From positions 62,001-126,000 of the forward strand of contig JBNKTC010000001.1 of NCBI GenBank assembly GCA_050297855.1: a DNA stretch of 64,000 nt, given 5' to 3'. The stretch comes from SZUA-545 sp050297855 (GTDB taxonomy: Bacteria; Campylobacterota; Campylobacteria; Campylobacterales; SZUA-545). This document shows, one piece after another, positions 53,718 through 62,723 of this stretch. The notes under the pieces are model-generated. The model saw only the letters and a program-made list of their open reading frames with translations, searched no databases and had not been told where the DNA came from. The number at the start of each line of letters is the position of its first letter. Positions within the stretch are counted from its first letter, which is position 1. The position numbers and the translations under genes were made by a program.

Positions 53718-54356
53718 TTACAGAAGGGCTTCCAATTCCTTAAGGGTATCGATGCGGTAGGTCGCTTTGGAGAAGTCGTGGGATCGGGTAAACTCGTTTT
53801 TGACGATGACGCACTCGATCCCCGCCCGGACGGCCGATGTCAATCCCCGTTCCGAATCCTCCACGACGATCGCCTCATGCTTGGGTGCGCCGAAACGGGC
53901 CAGGCCCGCCAGGTAGGGGTCGGGATTAGGCTTGACCCGGGCATACTCCCCTTCGCAGAGGACAAAATCCATATGTTTGGTGATATTGCCCGAACGGTGG
54001 ATCAGGTCGAAATCCTCCCGGCGTGACGCCGTGACGATCCCCATGCGGTACTTTTTCCCAAGCTCCGCAACCACTTCGGCCACCCCTTCGATCTCGATAG
54101 GCTGGGTACGGATATAATCCTGGTAGTAGTCGTTACGACGGTTGCGGGCGATGGTCACTTCCGCCTCGCTGAAGCCGGCGGCGATGGGTTTTTCCCAGAC
54201 CGTCCGCCCCTCGGCCATGACCCGCATATACTCGTGCTCCGGCAACTCGAACCCGAGCTCCTCCAGCACCCGTACGCTGGCCCGGTAATACCACACTTCC
54301 GTCTCGACGAGGACCCCGTCGTTGTCAAAGAGGATATACTTTTTGTTTCCGGCCAT
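53718..54356 (-). CDS. HAD-family phosphatase (beta-phosphoglucomutase-like)
   Basis: A 212-residue HAD IA hydrolase. Motif I is LFDNDGVLVETE, motif II lies in GIVTASRRED, Lys in CEGEYARVKPNPDPYL and motif IV is VVEDSERGL. The helical cap (~16-80) is the type seen in beta-phosphoglucomutase and sugar-phosphate phosphatases. Substrate unknown. Divergent from hrpB. Confidence 0.88.
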   Translation of the reverse strand: MAGNKKYILFDNDGVLVETEVWYYRASVRVLEELGFELPEHEYMRVMAEGRTVWEKPIAAGFSEAEVTIARNRRNDYYQDYIRTQPIEIEGVAEVVAELGKKYRMGIVTASRREDFDLIHRSGNITKHMDFVLCEGEYARVKPNPDPYLAGLARFGAPKHEAIVVEDSERGLTSAVRAGIECVIVKNEFTRSHDFSKATYRIDTLKELEALL

Positions 54357-54424
54357 CCGTCGACTCCCAAAATTTTTTTGGAATCATACAACAGATTGCG
54401 CCGATTGCAAAATTCAAACTCCTG

Positions 54425-54430
54425 TATAAT
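54425..54430 (+). promoter_or_regulatory. -10 box close to the hrpB start codon
   Basis: A perfect TATAAT ends seven bases before the ATG at 54438, and no ribosome site is present in between. The expected transcription start falls on or next to the ATG, so the mRNA may be leaderless. Confidence 0.45.
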
Positions 54431-54437
54431 ATGCGCC

Positions 54438-56963
54438 ATGCAAACCCTACCCGTCCATGAAGCCATCCCGGGGCTCAAATCCGCCCTTTCCGACCATTCC
54501 AGAGCCGTACTCCAGGCCCCGCCCGGAGCCGGGAAGACGACCGTCGTCCCCATCACCCTGATGGATGAGGCATGGCTGGACGGACAGATGATCATCCTCC
54601 TTGAACCCCGCCGCCTTGCTGCACGCAATGCCGCGGCACGTATGGCGGAGCTTCTGGGGGAGACGGTCGGCGAACGGGTCGGCTACCAGATACGAAACGA
54701 ACGCCGCTATGGCAAAAAGACCCGTATTCTGGTCGTCACGGAGGGGATCCTGACCCGCAAACTCCAGTCCGACCCGAGCCTGGAAGGGGTGGGCCTCGTG
54801 ATCTTCGACGAATTCCACGAACGCAGCCTCCACGCCGACCTCGGCCTCGCACTCGCCCTCCAGTCCCAGGAGCTTCTCCGAGAGGATCTCAAACTGCTTG
54901 TGATGTCCGCCACCCTCAATACAGACGCCGTCTCCGCACTGCTGGATGAGGCCCCGGTCATCCGGAGCGAAGGACGCAGCTACCCCGTGGAGATCACCTA
55001 CCTGGACCCGAAAACACCCCAGCCCGACCGCAAAAGCCTGGTCTCTGCCGCCGCGGAGCGCATCACGGGGCTTTTGGAGAGGGAGGCTGGCAGTATCCTC
55101 GTCTTCCTCCCGGGGGCCCGGGAGATCACGGCCCTGGAGAAACGCCTCACGGAGATCATCGCGGCCCGGAAGATCGCCCAGACCCATATCGCGCCCCTTT
55201 ACGGGATGATGGATAAAAAGGCCCAGGACGAGGCCATCGCGGCACGCCCGGGCATCCGCAAGGTGGTCCTGGCCACCAACATCGCCGAGACAAGCCTCAC
55301 CATCGAGGGGATCACCCTGGTCGTCGACTCGGGACTCCAGCGTACGGTCAGCTTCCATCCCGGGACGGGCATGGACCGGATGGAGACCCGATTTATCTCC
55401 CGGGACTCCGCCACCCAGCGCTGCGGACGGGCCGGACGGCTGGGGCCGGGGAAATGCTTCCGTCTCTGGCATGAAAGCAAGCCGCTCCCACCCCACGGGA
55501 CCCCGGATATCCTCCAGGCCGACCTGACACCGCTGATGCTGGAGATCGCCGCATGGGGCGCTACGGTGGATGAACTGCACTGGATGGATCAGCCGCCGGA
55601 AGCGGCGACTGCCCACGCCGCCGAGCTGCTCCGGGAACTGGGTGCCGTGGACAGCGCCGGAACCGTGACGCCCCACGGCCGCGAGATCCTTTCCCTCGGC
55701 CTCCACCCCCGCCTCGGCCATATGCTCCTGCGGGCCAAGACACTGGGCTGGGCTTACGAAGCCTCCCTGCTGGCGGCGCTGCTGGAGGAGCGGGATATCT
55801 TTACGGATGCTTCGCGTTTCAGCAGTGACATCTCCATGCGGCTGCGCATCCTGGACGAGGGGGAGTGGAACCGCCCCGGGATCGATGCGCGCCGCTGCCG
55901 TGAGATCATGCAAGAGGCGCGCCGCTTCCGGGAACGGGCGGGTATGACGGAGCAGCAGCCGCTTGATACGGAGCGCATCGGCATCCTCCTGGCCCTCGCC
56001 TACCCCGACCGGATCGCCAAGTGCCGCGGGAAACGCGACACCCGTTACCTCCTAAGCGGCGGGAAAGGGGCCACCCTGGGCAGCGACGACGACCAGGCGG
56101 GAGAACCCTACCTGGTCGTCGCCGACCTGGAAGGATCGGGCACCGAGGCGCGTATCTACCTCGCCGCCCCGATCCGTCCCGATCAGCTCGAAGAGCACTT
56201 CTCCGACCTGATCCGCCATGAGACCGCCGTGACCTGGAACAGTGAAAGCAAGCGCCTCGAAGCCCGGGAGACCACCACACTGGGACGTCTCATCCTATCC
56301 GAACAGCCCGCACCCCTCCCTCCTGGGGAGGCAACGGCCCGGGCGCTGATCAATGCCCTGCGAACCGAAGGACTGGACGCCCTCCCCTGGGGCAAGGAGA
56401 GCCAAAGCCTGAGGCAACGGATCATCTTTTTAAAAACACAGCAGCCCGCCTACCCTGACCTGCTGGCCGGACTTGACCTGCCCGATCTCGGGGATGCCGC
56501 ACTGCAGGAGAGTATGGAGACGTGGCTGCTGCCGTACCTGGACGGGGTCAGCAGCCTGGAAGGGTGTAAAAAGCTGGATATGAAGGGGATTATCCTGGGA
56601 CTCCTGCCGTGGGAGACACAGCAGCGCCTGGATATGCTGACCCCCAGCCATATCACCGTCCCCAGCGGTTCGCGCATCGCCGTCGACTACCGCGACCCCG
56701 AAAGCCCGGTCCTGGCTGTCCGCCTCCAGGAGCTCTTCGGCCAAAAAGAGACCCCGGCGGTGCTGGAGGGGGCCTTTCCGCTCCTGATCCACCTCCTCTC
56801 TCCGGCCCACCGGCCGATGCAGGTGACAAAGGACCTCGTCAGCTTCTGGCAGAACGGCTACGACGAGGTGAAAAAAGAGCTTCGGGGAAAATACAAAAAG
56901 CACTACTGGCCCGACGACCCCCTGACCGCCCAGGCGACGAACAGGACCAAAAAGTTTATGTAG
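54438..56963 (+). CDS. hrpB: ATP-dependent helicase HrpB
   Basis: An 841-residue DEAH/RHA-type helicase. Motif I is PPGAGKTT, motif II is DEFHERS, motif III VMSATL, motif VI QRCGRAGR, then helicase-associated and HrpB C-terminal domains (AIDYRDPESPVLAVRLQELF region, split as AVDYRDPESPVLAVRLQELF). RNA helicase of unknown main role. The start is ATG 54438, since the frame further upstream (54234) is antisense to the HAD gene. Confidence 0.93.
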   Translation: MQTLPVHEAIPGLKSALSDHSRAVLQAPPGAGKTTVVPITLMDEAWLDGQMIILLEPRRLAARNAAARMAELLGETVGERVGYQIRNERRYGKKTRILVVTEGILTRKLQSDPSLEGVGLVIFDEFHERSLHADLGLALALQSQELLREDLKLLVMSATLNTDAVSALLDEAPVIRSEGRSYPVEITYLDPKTPQPDRKSLVSAAAERITGLLEREAGSILVFLPGAREITALEKRLTEIIAARKIAQTHIAPLYGMMDKKAQDEAIAARPGIRKVVLATNIAETSLTIEGITLVVDSGLQRTVSFHPGTGMDRMETRFISRDSATQRCGRAGRLGPGKCFRLWHESKPLPPHGTPDILQADLTPLMLEIAAWGATVDELHWMDQPPEAATAHAAELLRELGAVDSAGTVTPHGREILSLGLHPRLGHMLLRAKTLGWAYEASLLAALLEERDIFTDASRFSSDISMRLRILDEGEWNRPGIDARRCREIMQEARRFRERAGMTEQQPLDTERIGILLALAYPDRIAKCRGKRDTRYLLSGGKGATLGSDDDQAGEPYLVVADLEGSGTEARIYLAAPIRPDQLEEHFSDLIRHETAVTWNSESKRLEARETTTLGRLILSEQPAPLPPGEATARALINALRTEGLDALPWGKESQSLRQRIIFLKTQQPAYPDLLAGLDLPDLGDAALQESMETWLLPYLDGVSSLEGCKKLDMKGIILGLLPWETQQRLDMLTPSHITVPSGSRIAVDYRDPESPVLAVRLQELFGQKETPAVLEGAFPLLIHLLSPAHRPMQVTKDLVSFWQNGYDEVKKELRGKYKKHYWPDDPLTAQATNRTKKFM

Positions 56964-56965
56964 CC

Positions 56966-58771
56966 TTAGCTGCCCGGCAGCTGTTTGGAGAAGGTGTGGT
57001 GCGCTTCGTTGGCCTCGATATCGTACCCGATCAGCTGGGCGACCCGTCGGACATTATCCAGCATCGATTCGGTCTGGGCGCTCAGCTCCTCGCTCGTCGC
57101 CGCCGCCTCTTCGCTTGTGGCGGCATTTTGCTGGGTGATGTCGTCGATACTGCTCATGGCATGGGAGATCTGCTTCATCCCCTCCGCCTGCTCGTGGATC
57201 GTGGAGGTGGTGTTGCTGATGAGCCCAGAGGTCTTCTCGACCCGTTCGATGATCGTCTTGAAGACCTCGCCCGTATCCTGGGTGATCTTATCGCCCACCT
57301 TGATCCGGTCGATCGCCTCCTTGATGATCGTCTCGGTCTCTTTGGCCGCCTCGGCCGATTTGCTGGCGAGGTTTTTCACCTCATCCGCCACGACGGCGAA
57401 GCCCAGCCCGTGCTCCCCGGCCCGCGCCGCTTCGACGGCGGCGTTTAGGGCCAGCAGGTTGGTCTGGAAGGCGATCTCGTCGATCGTCTTGATGATCTTG
57501 GCGATCTGTTCGCTGTCTTCGGTGATCAGGACCATGTATTTAAGCAGGTCTTTGAGCTTGTCGTTCCCTGTCTGGGCGATCTCGTTGGCCAGACGCGCTT
57601 CGTCGTTGGCCTGCTGGACGTTCTCGGCGTTCTGTTCGTTGGTCTGGGTGTACTTTTCGATCGTCACGTCCACGTCCGAGACATTGCCGGCCTGACGGCT
57701 GGCCGCTTCGGCCAGGTCGGTGGCCGCCTGGGCGATCTGCGATGCGGCCATATTGACCTGGTTGCTCCCGTCCACGATCTCTTTGATCGCCTTGACCGAC
57801 GGGCGCACCATCATCCACTGGTTGACGCCGAGCATCACCGATACCATCACGATCACCAGCAGGGCTGCCAGACCGAAAAAGATATAGACCAGCTGTTTGG
57901 ATGCCATGATATGCTCATCCACGATCTTTATATCCTTGCCGATCAGGTGCATCCCGATCACCTTCCCGCCGTAATCCTTGATCGGGACAGCCGTCAGGAA
58001 ATAGTTCCCCCGGTCCATCCAGCCGCCGTCCAGGAGCGCATCCAGTTTCGCCCCTTTGACACTCTCCAAGAAGTCTGCATCGTAACTTTTAAGACTCACG
58101 GTATAGCCGCCCGCCTGCGGACTCTCCTTGGCCAGGGTAGCCAGGGAGAGGAGCGAACGGTCCATTAAAAAGAGGTATTCACTTCCGTGTTTTTTCAGGT
58201 TTTTCTGTACCGAGTTGAGCCCCTGGATAAACTCCATCGACCCCAGGTACTCCCCGTTATCCATGATCGGGACGATGGAGCGCAGGGTCATCCCGGCCCG
58301 CCCCACTTCGATAGCCGTCACCGGTTTGTGGGTCTTTTTGACCGCCAGGACCGTGTTGCGGAACGAACGCAGGTCGTCCCCGTGCTTTTTATTCCAGCTC
58401 CGGATAAAGGAGTGGACATCCGCGGTATGGATATGAACCTTGATGTTCTTATAGTTGGTGTAGCTGCGGAAATTGTCCGTCACGTCCGCCAGCGCCTTGG
58501 CCGCCATATCGTAGTCGTTCCGGCGCAGTGCCGCTTTGAGGCTGTCGCTGGAGGAGAGCGATACCGCCCCGGCGATGGCGACATTGTTCTTGATCGCCAG
58601 TTCGTTCTCCAGCTCCTCTTGAAGCTGCTGGACGATCTTGGCATGCTCTTTCTCCTCGTACGAAGCGAGATAAAACTGCATACCGACCCATGATACGACC
58701 AGGATCGACACCGAGATGATCACGATCAGCAACGCGGACTTCTTCCCCACACTCATATTATGAAAATCCAT
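56966..58771 (-). CDS. Methyl-accepting chemotaxis protein
   Basis: A 601-residue receptor. Helix 1 (ALLIVIISVSILVVSWVGM), a periplasmic Cache-type sensor (~40-290), helix 2 (VYIFFGLAALLVIVMVSVML), and a cytoplasmic coiled coil with the hairpin tip EIAFQTNLLALNAAVEAARA. No canonical HAMP motif is clear. The start at 58771 (MDFHNMSVGKKS) has AAAGGATAAAGGGT before it; starts at 58789 (ATG) and 58813 (TTG) are possible. It signals to CheA; ligand unknown. Confidence 0.92.
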   Translation of the reverse strand: MDFHNMSVGKKSALLIVIISVSILVVSWVGMQFYLASYEEKEHAKIVQQLQEELENELAIKNNVAIAGAVSLSSSDSLKAALRRNDYDMAAKALADVTDNFRSYTNYKNIKVHIHTADVHSFIRSWNKKHGDDLRSFRNTVLAVKKTHKPVTAIEVGRAGMTLRSIVPIMDNGEYLGSMEFIQGLNSVQKNLKKHGSEYLFLMDRSLLSLATLAKESPQAGGYTVSLKSYDADFLESVKGAKLDALLDGGWMDRGNYFLTAVPIKDYGGKVIGMHLIGKDIKIVDEHIMASKQLVYIFFGLAALLVIVMVSVMLGVNQWMMVRPSVKAIKEIVDGSNQVNMAASQIAQAATDLAEAASRQAGNVSDVDVTIEKYTQTNEQNAENVQQANDEARLANEIAQTGNDKLKDLLKYMVLITEDSEQIAKIIKTIDEIAFQTNLLALNAAVEAARAGEHGLGFAVVADEVKNLASKSAEAAKETETIIKEAIDRIKVGDKITQDTGEVFKTIIERVEKTSGLISNTTSTIHEQAEGMKQISHAMSSIDDITQQNAATSEEAAATSEELSAQTESMLDNVRRVAQLIGYDIEANEAHHTFSKQLPGS

Positions 58772-58838
58772 ACCCTTTATCCTTTCCATCTTTCTAATTT
58801 CAATCTTATCCAATTTTTTGCTTAATCACCATATGGTG

Positions 58839-58866
58839 TTGCAATCACCTGCTTTTTGGCTACAAT
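58839..58866 (+). promoter_or_regulatory. Sigma-70-like promoter of the exopolysaccharide module
   Basis: TTGCAA (58839-58844), 16 bases, TACAAT (58861-58866). The ATG at 58873 is six bases further, so the transcript could begin at the start codon. No ribosome site is seen. Confidence 0.45.
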
Positions 58867-58872
58867 AGAATT

Positions 58873-59622
58873 ATGCAACCGTTCACTCCGCTCCTGATCC
58901 TGGTCCTTGTCGGCACCGTATTCGCATCCGAGTATACGGGACGTGCGGCCCTGCGGGTCGATTCCGCCTCCCTTACCAACGGGTATGATCCGTGGCGTAG
59001 TACCGCTGCACGCATCGCCGTGGCCCATCAACGCATCGTCGGAGTCGGTTTTTTTAAAGAGCAGCTTGAACGCTATAATGAGAAAGACACCCGCAACGGT
59101 CTCTCCGCCTGGCTTAACATAGGCAGACGCCTGGGCTGGTCCGGGGAGTATGTCCGTGCGGACGAAGGGGTCACGGTCCCCGAAACCGCTACGACCAACC
59201 GTATCGCACTGAGCCTCTTTAGGGGGTGGCGTATCGCGGTGGGGCACACCGACAACCGCTATGCCGCGGGTGCCGAGACGACCAGCCGTTCGGGTGAACT
59301 GATCCGCTACGCAGGGGCCTACCGTATCGCCTACACCCACTACCGCTCCGATGTCAAGGATGCCGGAAGTGCCGCAAGCGACAGGCTCTCCCTCCACCGC
59401 TTTCTTCATGACGGGTTTATCGCGGCATCCTATGCCAAAGGGCGGGAGCTTGAAGCGCTTCCGGGGAACCGTATTCTCGAGCAGGACGTACTGACCCTCT
59501 CCCTCTTCGGGGAGTACGGCCTGACGCCGGCCTGGGGGATCGAGTACAGTTACGAATATGTCGAGCAGGGGGATATCTACCTGCGAAACGGAGTCGGTTT
59601 TGGTATCTTCTACCGCTTCTGA
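58873..59622 (+). CDS. Outer-membrane beta-barrel protein (YaiO-like)
   Basis: A 249-residue exported protein (signal peptide LLILVLVGTVFAS). The mature part alternates amphipathic strands, many with small and aromatic residues (IALSLFRGWRIAVGHTDN, GIEYSYEYVEQGDIYLRNG), and ends FGIFYRF with a terminal Phe for barrel insertion. Length and strand count resemble YaiO-family barrels. It is followed by overlapping HEAT and GT2 genes, so it may be the export pore of a polysaccharide. Family assignment is tentative. Confidence 0.6.
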   Translation: MQPFTPLLILVLVGTVFASEYTGRAALRVDSASLTNGYDPWRSTAARIAVAHQRIVGVGFFKEQLERYNEKDTRNGLSAWLNIGRRLGWSGEYVRADEGVTVPETATTNRIALSLFRGWRIAVGHTDNRYAAGAETTSRSGELIRYAGAYRIAYTHYRSDVKDAGSAASDRLSLHRFLHDGFIAASYAKGRELEALPGNRILEQDVLTLSLFGEYGLTPAWGIEYSYEYVEQGDIYLRNGVGFGIFYRF

Positions 59623-60664
59623 GACCCTGGTCGCCGTCGTCTTTTACGCCGGGATCACGATCCTCGGCATCTCCCTTTTGATGATGTTCTTTGTCATCTT
59701 CTTCCGGCTCTGGAGCCTTGGGAAAAACCGGGCAATACGGCACTTCCGAAGAGAGTGGGAGGGAATCCTAAACGCCCTGGACCATACCATCCCGCCCAAC
59801 CTGCCCAAGATCCGCGCGGGAGAGCAGTACTTCTTTCTTCAGCTCTGGTCAGACCGCTACGAAAAAGCCGAACCGGCAGGCCGGGAAAACCTGCTCGATC
59901 TGGCCGCCTACCTGAAGCTCGACTCCATAGCGGCCTCCATGCTGGAACACACGAACGGGGATCACCTGATGCTCGCCATGCGCACCCTGGGGCATCTCAA
60001 AAGCGAAAAGGGCACCACGATCCTGATGGAACTGCTCAAGCATCCCAACCCGCTCTTCTCCCTCCTTGCGGCCAAAACCCTGGTCCGTATCGAAGAGGCT
60101 GCGGCCCTGGATCTTCTCATGCCCTATTTCATTGCAAAAAAAGAGTGGCAGACCAATAAGATCCTCCTGATCCTCGAAGGGATCGATCCGGAGACGATCA
60201 GCCCGATACTTTACAATGCCGTCAGTTTTACACCCCCCTCCCAGCTCCCCAGACTGATACGGTTTTTTACCCTTATGCCTCCCGAACACGCCCGAAGCAA
60301 AGCCCTGGATCTACTGGAGAATAACACCGACCCAGAGATCATCGCAGCGTGCCTGCACTATACGGACCATCCCGAAGACAAACGGCTGCTGACGGAGTAC
60401 CTCAGTCACGAAGCATGGGTCGTTCGAATGCATGCGGTCAAGGCGATCGCCCCCCTGATTACCGCACTTGATATCGCGCTCCTCTTTCCACTGCTCAACG
60501 ACCCGTCATGGTGGGTCCGGTTCCATAGCGCGCGGGCGATCGTCAGGCAGCCGTTTGCCGATGATCCGTATCTGGATGCACTGGACGCCTCCCTGGTAGA
60601 CCTCTACGCCAGGGATGCCCTCCACCAGGCACGGAGCAGAAGGAGCATCTTTGAACATCAATAA
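59600..60664 (+). CDS. Membrane-anchored HEAT-repeat protein
   Basis: A 354-residue protein with one N-terminal helix (VVFYAGITILGISLLMMFFV) and then helical HEAT repeats (~90-350; for example LLAAKTLVRIEEAAALDLLM, VVRMHAVKAIAPLITALDIA and WWVRFHSARAIVR). I place the start at TTG 59600, with GGAG six bases upstream; an ATG at 59558 has none. It overlaps the barrel gene by 23 bases and the GT2 gene by 14. Probably an inner-membrane scaffold for the synthase. Confidence 0.78.
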   Translation: MVSSTASETLVAVVFYAGITILGISLLMMFFVIFFRLWSLGKNRAIRHFRREWEGILNALDHTIPPNLPKIRAGEQYFFLQLWSDRYEKAEPAGRENLLDLAAYLKLDSIAASMLEHTNGDHLMLAMRTLGHLKSEKGTTILMELLKHPNPLFSLLAAKTLVRIEEAAALDLLMPYFIAKKEWQTNKILLILEGIDPETISPILYNAVSFTPPSQLPRLIRFFTLMPPEHARSKALDLLENNTDPEIIAACLHYTDHPEDKRLLTEYLSHEAWVVRMHAVKAIAPLITALDIALLFPLLNDPSWWVRFHSARAIVRQPFADDPYLDALDASLVDLYARDALHQARSRRSIFEHQ

Positions 60665-62063
60665 TCTTATTACCGGATTCGAATGGGTCTTTATCCTCTT
60701 TTTCCTCCTGATCAATACGGGCTACCTCATCGTAACACTCCTCTCGATGCAGGGGCTCTGGCGCCATGTCCGGTCCAAGCTCAGCGGAATCAGCGAACAC
60801 CCCCCTGCGGGACTGGAGACCCCCGTCTCCATCCTGGTCCCGGCCTACAACGAAGCGGCTACCATCGTCCCGTCACTCCACTCCATCATGCAGCTGAACT
60901 ACCCCGAATACGAGATTATCGTTATCAATGACGGCTCGGACGACGATACGATGGACCTCCTCAAAAAAGAGCTGGAGCTGGTCGAGGTCTACGTCGTGGA
61001 CCAGATCCGGATCAAGACAAAGCCCGTCCACGGCCACTACCAGAGCCTCAAATACAAAAAGATCCGGGTCATCGACAAGGAAAACGGCGGCAAGTCCGAT
61101 GCCCTCAACGCCGGGATCAACGCCTCGGTCTATCCACTCTTCTGCTGCATCGACGCCGATTCGGTCCTGGAAAAGGAGAGCCTGATGAATGTCGTCCAGC
61201 CCTTTTTGGAAGATCCCGATGTCATCGCTGCCGGCGGCACGATACGGATCGCCAACGGCTGCCGGGTACGAAACGGCCGCCTGGAGAAGATCGGCATCCC
61301 CCAAAACCCCCTGGCCCTGGTCCAGGTCGTGGAGTACCTCCACGCCTTTTTGTTCGGTCGCATGGGATGGGTTCCCCTCAACAGCCTGCTCGTCATCTCC
61401 GGGGCCTTCAGCCTCTTTGTCAAGGAGCACGTGATCCGCGTGGGCGGTTACCGTACCGATACTGTCGGGGAGGATATGGAGCTGGTCTTACGCCTCCACA
61501 AACATATGCGCTACAAAAAACAGCCCTACAAGATCACCTTCGTCGCCGAACCGATCTGCTGGACCGAAGCCCCGGAGAGACTGGAGACCTTGAAAAATCA
61601 GCGCGTCCGCTGGCACCGCGGGCTGGGCGAGAGCCTCTTTTCCCACACCGACATCCTCTTTAACCCGAAAATGGGAAGCATCGGGTTTTTTGCCTACCCC
61701 TTCGCCCTCTTCTTCGAGTTTTTAAGCCCGGCCCTGGAGCTGGCGGGATACGTCTTTTTCTTTCTCGCCATGTACCTGGGTGTCATCAACCAGGAAGCCT
61801 TTATCGCTTTCCTGATCGTCGCTGTTGGGCTTGGAATCCTGCTTTCGGTCAGTGCGATCCTGCTGGAGGAGATGACCTTCCAGGTCTATCGGAAAAAGAG
61901 TTATATCCTGATGCTCTTCCTGGGCGCGGTCATTGAGAATATCGGCTACCGCCAGCTTAACTCCTTCTGGCGCATGATCGGGTTTATGAAGTTTTTTTCC
62001 GGCACGCGGGGCGAATGGGGAAAAATGCTGCGCCACGCCTCCTGGCATCACAAGAAGGAGTGA
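60651..62063 (+). CDS. Processive glycosyltransferase, family 2 (membrane polysaccharide synthase)
   Basis: A 470-residue inner-membrane enzyme. Helix 1 (WVFILFFLLINTGYLIVTLL), a GT2 core with VINDGSDDDTM, the DxD site CCIDADSVLE, the base VGEDMELVLR and the product-site NQRVRWHRG, then three or four C-terminal helices. The D,D,D,Q(Q/R)xRW set is that of cellulose, hyaluronan and poly-GlcNAc synthases. Start is TTG 60651, with AGGAG five bases upstream, overlapping the HEAT gene by 14 bases. No PilZ domain, BcsB or deacetylase is nearby. Confidence 0.9.
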   Translation: MNINNLITGFEWVFILFFLLINTGYLIVTLLSMQGLWRHVRSKLSGISEHPPAGLETPVSILVPAYNEAATIVPSLHSIMQLNYPEYEIIVINDGSDDDTMDLLKKELELVEVYVVDQIRIKTKPVHGHYQSLKYKKIRVIDKENGGKSDALNAGINASVYPLFCCIDADSVLEKESLMNVVQPFLEDPDVIAAGGTIRIANGCRVRNGRLEKIGIPQNPLALVQVVEYLHAFLFGRMGWVPLNSLLVISGAFSLFVKEHVIRVGGYRTDTVGEDMELVLRLHKHMRYKKQPYKITFVAEPICWTEAPERLETLKNQRVRWHRGLGESLFSHTDILFNPKMGSIGFFAYPFALFFEFLSPALELAGYVFFFLAMYLGVINQEAFIAFLIVAVGLGILLSVSAILLEEMTFQVYRKKSYILMLFLGAVIENIGYRQLNSFWRMIGFMKFFSGTRGEWGKMLRHASWHHKKE

Positions 62064-62723
62064 TCACTTTGCCGGGTGCAAGAGCTTCCGCACGATCCGG
62101 TCGACAAAGAAGAATGACCCCCCTTTGACATACCAGTACCCGATCATCGCTGCAACAAAAGCACCTGCCGTATCCATCATCAGATCGGTCATCGTATCAT
62201 TCAGTCCCGATTTCATCATATTGGTGCCGAAAAAGTGGTCCATCAGAAACTCGAACACCTCCCAAATCGCCCCCAGTGACACGGCAAAAGAGAAAGAGAA
62301 TAAGCTGATATAAAAAGGCGGCATCTCGATCTTCTTCTCCGTATAGAAGACGTAGACCAGCAAAAACCCGACGATCCCCATGATGATCGCCGAAAACCCA
62401 TGCAGCATCAGGTCCCACCACCAGATCCGCAGGTAAAACGCCCGCACCTCTCCCAGGGCGAAGGAGGCGAAGAGAAAAAGGGTGTTGACCAGGATAAACT
62501 CTACGGGGATATAGATCCCGAACTGCCACTCCAGGATGGAGGGCATAAACGTCAGCAGGAAGACGATCGACGCCGTAAAGGCAAGCAGCCAGCGCCCCTC
62601 CCAGAGAGCCGAGACCAGAAAGAAGAGGATCACGAGCTGAAGCACGACGGCGATCCAGAGCTGGATCGCGTCGGCCCGGTCCCCCTTAAAACCCAGTTTG
62701 TCCAGCAGCCGTCTCAGAACCAT
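62064..62723 (-). CDS. DUF2238 / YjdF-like membrane protein
   Basis: A 219-residue protein with about six helices. Family residues are WWWDLMLHGFSAIIMG, GAIWEVFEFLMDHFFGT and DTMTDLMMDTAGA, which may form a metal or lipid site. Function unknown. The start at 62723 has GGAGG five bases upstream; the longer frame from 62894 is antisense-like sequence over the MBL gene. It overlaps the MBL gene by ten bases. Confidence 0.82.
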   Translation of the reverse strand: MVLRRLLDKLGFKGDRADAIQLWIAVVLQLVILFFLVSALWEGRWLLAFTASIVFLLTFMPSILEWQFGIYIPVEFILVNTLFLFASFALGEVRAFYLRIWWWDLMLHGFSAIIMGIVGFLLVYVFYTEKKIEMPPFYISLFSFSFAVSLGAIWEVFEFLMDHFFGTNMMKSGLNDTMTDLMMDTAGAFVAAMIGYWYVKGGSFFFVDRIVRKLLHPAK

